In this document: piece after piece, positions 19,330 to 24,542 of the stretch
Position numbering within the stretch: the first letter of the stretch is position 1
How the letters are laid out: each line of letters opens with the position of its first letter
Source: Planctomycetota bacterium
Lineage (GTDB): Bacteria; Planctomycetota; Phycisphaerae; FEN-1346
Assembly (NCBI GenBank): GCA_026386995.1
Contig: JAPLMO010000085.1
Coordinates: 1-24,542 of the forward strand
Direction of reading: 5' to 3'
Length of the DNA: 24,542 nt
Notes under the pieces: model-generated
Databases searched by the model: none
What the model was told of the DNA's origin: nothing
What the model saw: the letters and a program-made list of their open reading frames with translations, nothing else
Made by a program: the position numbers and the translations under genes

Positions 19330-20589
19330 CTAACCCCCGGCCGGCGGTCCGCGTTTTCTGGCCAGGTAACGGTCTGCGGCCGCCTTTTCCTCGGACGTCA
19401 TTCGCAAGAACCCCAATCGCCAGGCCACGCCGACGAACACGGCGCCAATGACCCCGTAGAGGATGGCCGCGTACCGGCCTTTCAAGTACAGAACCAGGAG
19501 CCCGGCGACCACAAACAGGGCGCTCAAGACGTACAGAACGACCACGGTCATTCGCACCGAAAGCCCCAGCCGGTCCACCAACTGGTTGTACAAGTGGCTG
19601 CGGTCCGGCATCATGATGGGGCGGCGGTTGAGGACGCGGCGGATGACGGCCAAGCCCGTGTCGAAGATCGGAAGGCCGAAGATGAACAGCGCACCGACGA
19701 ACCACTTGACCATGCCGAACTTGCTGGCGAACATGATCATCATCGCCGCCAGGACGTAGCCGATGAAGACGCTGCCGGCGTCGCCCATGAAGATCCGCGC
19801 CGGGTTGAAGTTGTACGGCAGGAATCCGATGGCCGCCCCCGCCAGCGCAAACGCCACCACGATGGCCAGGCCCGTGTACTCGTACTCGATCGCCCCCTCG
19901 CCGCGGCCGTAGGTGGCCCAGGCCTCCAGCGCCGTGGCCAGGAGCAGGAACCCGACCGAGATGATGGCGGTCACGCCCGAGCACAGGCCGTCCAGACCGT
20001 CCAGAAGGTTCGTCGCGTTCGTGGCGCCCAGCACCACCAGGAAGTGCATCGCCAGGCAGACCGCCAAGACAAACCAGGAATCCGGGCCCACATCCAGCAA
20101 CGGGGTGCCGCGATAGGCCGCATACGCCTGCCAGCGAATTCCGCCCACCAGCAGAATAGCCCCCGCGAGGGCCTGGCCGATGAGTTTCGTCCGGGGGCGG
20201 ATGTCCTTCAGGTCGTCCACCAGACCCGTGACAAAGGCGACCGCTCCCCCGCACGCAAGCGCCGCCACGGCGCCGGCTTGGGGCCAGGGCTTCCCCGCCG
20301 ACTGTGTCAGCAGGTAATACGCCAGCACCGAGACGGTCCACGCCAGCCAGATCGCGCAACCACCCAGGTACGGGATGGGTTCCTTGTGGATCTTGACGGC
20401 GCTATCGGGCTGGTCCCAGACGCCCCTGCGCATCGCCAGCCAGCGGAAAAGGGGCGTGCCGAGGAGGCTGAGCATCAAGGCTGCCAGAAACACCCAGATG
20501 GCCGGCGACCATAGGCTCTTGAAAACCTCGAGCCACGGCCCGCCTTCTTTCGGGAACACTCGCGCGACCCCTTGGTCCCCCCGTCCCAT
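19330..20589 (-). CDS. WecA/MraY-family polyprenyl-phosphate sugar-1-phosphate transferase
   Basis: A polytopic membrane enzyme that loads a sugar-1-phosphate (usually GlcNAc-1-P) from a UDP-sugar onto undecaprenyl phosphate, the first step of surface glycan synthesis. 419 residues, about 11 hydrophobic helices. Family motifs: KIHKEPIPYLGG, the catalytic/Mg2+ GLVDDLKDIRP, NATNLLDGLDGL, NFNPARIFMGDAGSVFIGY, and the cytosolic RRPIMMPDRSHLYNQLVDRL with the His of the last loop. The ATG at 20589 comes 21 nt after the ATP-grasp stop; a TTG two codons earlier is also possible. It resembles WecA more than MraY because peptidoglycan neighbours are absent. It shares a strand and a likely operon with the upstream ligase gene. 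Confidence 0.93.
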   Translation of the reverse strand: MGRGDQGVARVFPKEGGPWLEVFKSLWSPAIWVFLAALMLSLLGTPLFRWLAMRRGVWDQPDSAVKIHKEPIPYLGGCAIWLAWTVSVLAYYLLTQSAGKPWPQAGAVAALACGGAVAFVTGLVDDLKDIRPRTKLIGQALAGAILLVGGIRWQAYAAYRGTPLLDVGPDSWFVLAVCLAMHFLVVLGATNATNLLDGLDGLCSGVTAIISVGFLLLATALEAWATYGRGEGAIEYEYTGLAIVVAFALAGAAIGFLPYNFNPARIFMGDAGSVFIGYVLAAMMIMFASKFGMVKWFVGALFIFGLPIFDTGLAVIRRVLNRRPIMMPDRSHLYNQLVDRLGLSVRMTVVVLYVLSALFVVAGLLVLYLKGRYAAILYGVIGAVFVGVAWRLGFLRMTSEEKAAADRYLARKRGPPAGG

Positions 20590-20610
20590 GCCCAACCCAG
20601 CGAGCGGCCA

Positions 20611-21615
20611 CTACTCGGAGAAGCCCCGGTCGGTCGCCTCGGCGACTTCGTCGACCCGCCGAAAGACGGCCGCATCGTACCGGAGCATCAGCAGCCCGTC
20701 CTGCCAGTCTTCGGGATGGATGTCCGGTTTGCGGCCGAGGTGCTCCTCGATGAGCCAGAGCGGGAAATCGGCCCCCGCCCGGATGGCCAGCGGCACGCCG
20801 CCCCCGAAACGCGGATTGATCTCGATGAACTTGATCCCGCCGTCCTCCGCCAGGAAGCACTGGAGCGTCACCACGCCCCGGCACTCCCCCAGCGCCTCCA
20901 CCAGCCGCAGGCTCTGCCCGATGATGTCCGGATGGCGGACCGTCCGGGCCTTCGCCACCTCGCCGCCGCGCACCTCCAGGCGCCACCGGGGGACGGCCAC
21001 GCGCGGCACGCCGTCCAGGCCCGCGTACACATCCACGGTGTGCTCTTTGCCTCGAACGAATTCCTGGATGACGTGGTCGCCGCGCCCGCGACTGTAAAAC
21101 TCCAACGACTCCCGGTCCGGCACGTAGTGCACGTCCTTGGCGCTGGAACCGTACCGCGGCTTCATGAACAGCGGGAACGGCCCGCTCAGGGCCTTCTCAT
21201 ACGGAATGACCTCGGGGGTGCCGAAGCCGCGAGCCTTCAGGAACTCGAACGTCCGCTGCTTGTCGCGACAGATTTCGACGACGCCCGGCGATGAGATAAC
21301 CAGCCGCGCGCCCGCCTCGGCGAACCGCTCGCGCGCCGCAGCCAGCACGGCGAGTTCCCAGTCAATGAGCGGCACCACGAGGCCGATCTCGTGCTTTCGG
21401 CAGAGATCCAGCAGGGCCTCGACGTAGTCCGCCCCGCCCACGGAAGGGACCAGAAGGCCCTCATCCGCCACGTGGAACCCGGCGGCCAGCGGAGAATGGT
21501 CCGCCCCGTAGAGCCGTCCCTTGACGCCCAGGTCGGCCATGGCCCGCCGGAACGCCTCCAGCAGGGCGACCCGCCGGCCCACGCACGTCAGCATGATGTT
21601 CAGGATGTCAGCCAT
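20611..21615 (-). CDS. ATP-grasp ligase of a surface-polysaccharide cluster
   Basis: 334 residues. ATP-grasp enzymes join a carboxylate to an amine or thiol through an acyl-phosphate. It starts with NIMLTCVGRRVALLEAF (nucleotide-fold N-terminal domain), then PLIDWELAVLA, CRDKQRTFEFLKARGFGTPE (lid helix), FPLFMKPRYGSSAKDVHYV (ATP-binding Lys), VIQEFVRGKEHTVDVYAG and the metal site FIEINPRFGGGVPLAIRAG. It resembles carbamoyl-phosphate-synthetase-like proteins found in glycan loci. The ATG at 21615 is preferred over upstream starts, which run through the non-coding repeat at 21653-21707. The substrate is unknown; attaching an amino acid to an amino sugar is a plausible but unproved job beside a DegT aminotransferase. 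Confidence 0.85.
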   Translation of the reverse strand: MADILNIMLTCVGRRVALLEAFRRAMADLGVKGRLYGADHSPLAAGFHVADEGLLVPSVGGADYVEALLDLCRKHEIGLVVPLIDWELAVLAAARERFAEAGARLVISSPGVVEICRDKQRTFEFLKARGFGTPEVIPYEKALSGPFPLFMKPRYGSSAKDVHYVPDRESLEFYSRGRGDHVIQEFVRGKEHTVDVYAGLDGVPRVAVPRWRLEVRGGEVAKARTVRHPDIIGQSLRLVEALGECRGVVTLQCFLAEDGGIKFIEINPRFGGGVPLAIRAGADFPLWLIEEHLGRKPDIHPEDWQDGLLMLRYDAAVFRRVDEVAEATDRGFSE

Positions 21616-21652
21616 GCCTTTGGCCCCCCAACCGCCTGCCCCTTGACGACAG

Positions 21653-21707
21653 TAGCGCGGGGCCTTGTGCCCCGCGCAGCCGGCGCGGGGGATAAACCCC
21701 CGCGCTA
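21653..21707. repeat. Paired-hairpin repeat of the TAGCGCGGGG family
   Basis: TAGCGCGGGG-ccttgtg-CCCCGCGC (21653-21677) is followed by GCGCGGGGG-ATAAA-CCCCCGCGCTA (21683-21707), so the two hairpins are opposed and the ends are inverted copies (TAGCGCGGGG and CCCCGCGCTA). The second unit is nearly identical to 5020-5044. It sits in the gap upstream of the ATP-grasp gene. Confidence 0.8.
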
Positions 21708-21753
21708 CGGCGTAGCATAACACCGGCCCCGCCGCTGTCAACCCGCCCCCGGG

Positions 21754-21806
21754 TCAGAAAAGGTGTCAGGAACCCTACGACTTAAGGTTCCTGACACCTT
21801 TTCTGA
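21754..21806 (-). terminator. Perfect 21-bp inverted repeat abutting the sugar-transferase stop
   Basis: 21754-21774 (TCAGAAAAGGTGTCAGGAAC plus C) and 21786-21806 are exact reverse complements over 21 bp with an 11-nt loop. The repeat begins at the base after the stop codon of the sugar transferase on the minus strand. The stem ends in A/T-rich AAAAGG/CCTTTT but has no separate T run. It may terminate the upstream operon or be a REP; GGTGTCAGGAACC is familiar as a dispersed REP core. Confidence 0.65.
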
Positions 21807-22391
21807 CTACCATTTCTGGTACACGTCCTTGCGAACAAAAAGGTGGGCGAAACTGCGCCAGAGAATCGCCAGGTCCAGCCCGAGGCTTTGGCGCTCGACG
21901 TACTGGACATCGATCTCGAGTTTCTCCTTGTGCGGGATTTCGCCGCGGCCCTGGGTCTGCGCCAGACCCGTGAGGCCCGGCCGCACCTCCAACCGGCGGC
22001 GCTCGCGCTCGGTGAATTCCCGGGCCTGGCTCATGTAGAGCGGCCGGGGACCTACCAGGCTCATGTCGCCCCGCAGGACGTTCCAGAGTTGCGGCAACTC
22101 GTCCAGGCTGCTCTCGCGGAGGCGCCGCCCGACAGGCGTCAGCCGCGGGTCCTCCGGCGACGCCGGGCTGGCTCCGAAGGGGTCGCCCCCCACGCGCATC
22201 GTTCGGAACTTGTACATCGTGAACGGTTTCATGTGGCGCCCGGCCCGCTCCTGCCGGAAGATCGCCGGGCCGGGGCTCTCCCGCCGGATGAGGATCGCGA
22301 TGGCGGCCAGCACCGGCCACCCGGCGGCCAAAGCCGTGGCGGACACCACGACGTCCAGCCCGCGTTTGACGGCCCTGCCCACCGGGCTCAC
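21807..22391 (-). CDS. PglC/WcaJ-type phosphoglycosyl transferase (bacterial sugar transferase)
   Basis: 194 residues: the minimal monotopic catalytic form, without the extra membrane domain of WcaJ. It transfers a sugar-1-phosphate from a UDP-sugar to a polyprenyl phosphate. Sequence features: VKRGLDVVVSATALAAGWPV (re-entrant membrane helix), RQERAGRHMKPFTMYKFRTM, SLDELPQLWNVL with the catalytic Asp-Glu pair, GDMSLVGPRPLY and RPGLTGLAQ. The GTG at 22391 overlaps the stop of the upstream glycosyltransferase (GTGA), a sign of translational coupling. Two enzymes of the same reaction type but different folds (this one and the WecA-like protein) lie in one cluster, so there may be two lipid-linked glycans or alternative initiators. 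Confidence 0.95.
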   Translation of the reverse strand: MSPVGRAVKRGLDVVVSATALAAGWPVLAAIAILIRRESPGPAIFRQERAGRHMKPFTMYKFRTMRVGGDPFGASPASPEDPRLTPVGRRLRESSLDELPQLWNVLRGDMSLVGPRPLYMSQAREFTERERRRLEVRPGLTGLAQTQGRGEIPHKEKLEIDVQYVERQSLGLDLAILWRSFAHLFVRKDVYQKW

Positions 22392-23869
22392 GGTCCGCCC
22401 TCCTGGGCCACAGGCTTGACCTCCCAGACCAGTCCGAACGGTTCCAGCCGCCCGTGCTCCATGACCCGGGACGGATAGTACCCCGGCACGTCCGATGTCA
22501 CAAAGGTGCGGCGGCCTTGCACCTCGCCGCTTCCGTAAATGACAACGTCAGGGCGTCGCCCTTCCAGGACGTGCAGGCACATGAGCGGCGGCGCGGCCGT
22601 CGAGTCCGGCGCCAGGACGGCGCCCGGCGGCAGCGAATCCAGGACGTCCTGGGCGTACCGCCGCGCGCTGGTGTCGCCCGTCCGCCACGGCTGAAGGAAG
22701 TACACGTATGGATTCCGGTACGGCAGGTGCCGCGGGAACGAGGGGTACCCTGCCCGCTCGGCCGCCGCCGGAAGCACCGCGTACATCGCCACCGGCAGAA
22801 GGGCCGCCGCCAGGAGCGCCCAAGCCAGGCGCGGCGAGCGCCGCTCCAGCATCGCCGCGGCGCCAGCGCCGATGAGAATGCTCGCGAGAACATAGAACGG
22901 AATGAAGAACGCGTACTGGTCCACGACCTTGTACCTGGCGGCCCAGAGAAAGTAAAGCGCCGCCAAGACCAGGACGAGGCGCGAGAAGGCGTCCCGCCGC
23001 CGCACCAGAACCGCCGCGCCGACCGGAATCGCCAGGACCAGCGGCGTCGGATAGTTGAGCCCCACGTACAACAGCGTCTTGCCGAACAGCCCGGGCAGGT
23101 CGGCCAGGTTGAAGATGTGGCTCCCCCATCGCCCGACGGTCGCCGAACGGAGCGTCTCCACCAGGCTCCCGCTCTGCCCGTACTCCATGCCGAGGACAAT
23201 CCAGTACAGCGTGCCGCCGACGATCCAGCAGACGGCGGCGGCGGGTGGAACCCACGCCGGCGCACGGCGCCGGAAACACTCGTACAGCACCCAGGCCCCG
23301 AACACCGCCAGGCTGAGGACCGCCATCAGGTGATTGCTGATGGCCGCACCGTTAAGGAGGAAGAGCAGGAGCAGCCAGCGGCCTTTGCGCCCGGCCAGCC
23401 ACGCCCAGGCGCAGAGGCATTCCGCCGAAAGGAAGGCCGCCGCCCAGCCGTACGTCTCGGCGACAACCGCGTGGGCCCAGACGGCGTGGCCGACGGCCAG
23501 CGACGCCGCCGCGATGGCCGCGGGCCAGGTCCGGCCCGTCATCAGCCGCACGAGCACAAGGACGTTTGCCGCCGCCAGTGCCGTCCCGAGGGCCGACGCC
23601 AGGTTGGCGGCATAGGCGTAGTTCCAAATCGGAATCAGCCCGAGCGCGTGCGCCACCACCAGGAACCAGGGGTGGACCCGCACGGCATCGCCCGGCCGGG
23701 AAAGATGCAGCCGGGCGGCCTCGAACTGGTAATCGCCGGAGTCCTGCCAGGCGAGGTCCGGGGCCAGCGTCACCCCGTAGAGGAGCCACGCGACCAGAAA
23801 CCCGGCGAGCCAGAGGCGCCCCCCCTGGCCCCGCCCGCCGCCTGCCGCCGATGCTTCGGATCGTGCCAT
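22388..23869 (-). CDS. DUF2723-type GT-C membrane glycosyltransferase (protein O-mannosyltransferase-like)
   Basis: 493 residues with about 11-12 membrane helices and a C-terminal soluble part. The first external loop has TLAPDLAWQDSGDYQFEA followed by HPWFLVVAHALGLIPI, the DUF2723 (GT117-like) pattern in which acidic residues near WxDSGD serve catalysis. Such enzymes take a polyprenyl-phosphate-linked sugar and transfer it outside the membrane. Later segments include WAHAVVAETYGWAAAFLSA and SNHLMAVLSLAVFGAW. The C-terminal region (ARRYAQDVLDSLPPGAVLAP, RRPDVVIYG) is typical of the family. The ATG at 23869 lacks a clear ribosome binding site. It is translationally coupled to the sugar transferase that follows. 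Confidence 0.85.
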   Translation of the reverse strand: MARSEASAAGGGRGQGGRLWLAGFLVAWLLYGVTLAPDLAWQDSGDYQFEAARLHLSRPGDAVRVHPWFLVVAHALGLIPIWNYAYAANLASALGTALAAANVLVLVRLMTGRTWPAAIAAASLAVGHAVWAHAVVAETYGWAAAFLSAECLCAWAWLAGRKGRWLLLLFLLNGAAISNHLMAVLSLAVFGAWVLYECFRRRAPAWVPPAAAVCWIVGGTLYWIVLGMEYGQSGSLVETLRSATVGRWGSHIFNLADLPGLFGKTLLYVGLNYPTPLVLAIPVGAAVLVRRRDAFSRLVLVLAALYFLWAARYKVVDQYAFFIPFYVLASILIGAGAAAMLERRSPRLAWALLAAALLPVAMYAVLPAAAERAGYPSFPRHLPYRNPYVYFLQPWRTGDTSARRYAQDVLDSLPPGAVLAPDSTAAPPLMCLHVLEGRRPDVVIYGSGEVQGRRTFVTSDVPGYYPSRVMEHGRLEPFGLVWEVKPVAQEGGP

Positions 23870-23905
23870 CCCGATGCCCGAGACGTGTGCATGGAACCAT
23901 CGCCA

Positions 23906-24542
23906 TTAGATGAACAGCAACACCGCCACCATGCCCAGCCACACGGCCACCGCGGCGACGAAGGCCGGATCGCACCGCACGAGTTCCACGGGGTCCGACG
24001 CCCGCCCCGTAATCGCCATCCGGTAGAACCGGAACACGCCGTACACGACCGGCAGCACGGTGAGGAACATCCACGGGTGCCCCACGCGCTGGATCGTCTC
24101 CGGGCTGACCGTGTAGAGCATGTAGGTGACGATGGCCAGCCCCGCCGAGACGGTCATCATGTGCTCGAGGCTCTTCTCGTCGTAGAGTTCCCACTCGATG
24201 AGGCGCGTCTCGGCCGCCACGGGGCCCAGGACGACCCGCTCGCTCTCGCGCTTGGCGAAGCCCAGGAACAGGGCCAGCGTCAGCGTGCACAGGATGAGCC
24301 ACGGGCTGACCCAGACGTCGATCGCCACGCCGCCCGCATAGGCCCGGATGACAAACCCGACCGCCAGCACGAGCACGTCCAGCACCGCCAGGCGCTTCAG
24401 CCCCCCGACGTACGCCAGCATCACCATCAGGTACAGGCCGAGCGCATCCAGAAACGCGCGGCCGACGACCCAGGCGACCGTGGTTGCGGCGGCGGCGAGC
24501 ACGATGGCCAGGACGACGGCTGCGGCCGGACGGGTCTCGCCC
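23906..24542 (-). CDS. UbiA-family prenyltransferase, decaprenyl-phosphate phosphoribosyltransferase-like, partial
   Basis: A membrane prenyltransferase entering the window from the right, so the N-terminus with the first DDxxD motif is missing. 211 codons are visible. The subfamily traits are GGLKRLAVLDVLVLAVGFVI, then RAYAGG, and SPWLILCTLTLALFLGFAKR followed by ESE, as in enzymes that move phosphoribose onto polyprenyl phosphate (arabinan precursor synthesis in actinobacteria). The frame is open to the window end; the GTG at 24502 is internal and not a likely start. As first gene of the visible cluster it would provide a polyprenyl-phosphate sugar donor for the DUF2723 transferase; that link is inference. 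Confidence 0.88.
   Translation of the reverse strand, partial: GETRPAAAVVLAIVLAAAATTVAWVVGRAFLDALGLYLMVMLAYVGGLKRLAVLDVLVLAVGFVIRAYAGGVAIDVWVSPWLILCTLTLALFLGFAKRESERVVLGPVAAETRLIEWELYDEKSLEHMMTVSAGLAIVTYMLYTVSPETIQRVGHPWMFLTVLPVVYGVFRFYRMAITGRASDPVELVRCDPAFVAAVAVWLGMVAVLLFI

Noticed and set aside
18013..20514. An 833-codon open frame on the plus strand
   Set aside because: Antisense to the TPR and WecA-like genes; composition is Arg/Gln/His-rich with no domain, typical of a GC-driven shadow.

Overview
The window is GC-rich chromosomal DNA, most likely from a member of the Planctomycetota, probably an environmental or metagenome-assembled genome. The grounds are indirect: a DUF2723-type membrane glycosyltransferase, a large PAS/GAF hybrid kinase with three receivers next to cheR and a broken cheB, a protein tail ending in LKALGYLD, and many families of dispersed hairpin repeats in the gaps. 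No rRNA or other strict marker is present, so the phylum call is inference.

Layout. 1-4874: a CaCA-type cation exchanger (minus, running off the left edge), then enolase and an FtsB/DivIC-like division protein overlapping on the plus strand, then a minus-strand lipoprotein with a beta-propeller-like body. 4875-6739: almost 1.9 kb without a convincing protein gene, packed with palindromic repeats, a 42-bp tandem array, and a promoter/terminator pair that could make a small RNA. 6740-9590: a minus-strand, defence-like accessory block. It holds a methyltransferase fused to an Mrr-like nuclease domain, a membrane-anchored AbiTii-like protein, and a small protein with a C-terminal membrane segment; the last two are visibly less GC-rich than the rest. 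A second, degenerate copy of the methyltransferase tail lies inside the block. 9746-10087: a 119-bp near-perfect palindrome and tRNA-Ser(GGA) with its own promoter. 10553-15803: a sensory operon (hybrid kinase, cheR, cheB) in which cheB is internally deleted and its end is replaced by the tail of a GspE/PilB-type ATPase. 16012-24542: a long minus-strand cell-surface glycan cluster (UbiA-family prenyltransferase, DUF2723 glycosyltransferase, PglC/WcaJ-type sugar-phosphate transferase, ATP-grasp ligase, WecA/MraY-type transferase, exported TPR protein, DegT aminotransferase).

How the parts fit. The glycan genes supply a sugar-modifying aminotransferase, two different classes of enzyme that load a sugar phosphate onto a polyprenyl carrier, a ligase-like enzyme, and polyprenyl-linked membrane transferases, which points to a secreted or wall-bound polysaccharide. 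The kinase-cheR pair probably feeds a non-motility or surface-sensing pathway. The most unusual signals are the defence-like trio with the duplicated methylase tail, the cheB-gspE chimera, an apparent -1 frameshift that separates the TPR protein from its C-terminal tail, an anti-Shine-Dalgarno stretch in the kinase leader, and several unrelated families of paired-hairpin repeats, one of which supplies the stop codon of the FtsB-like gene.
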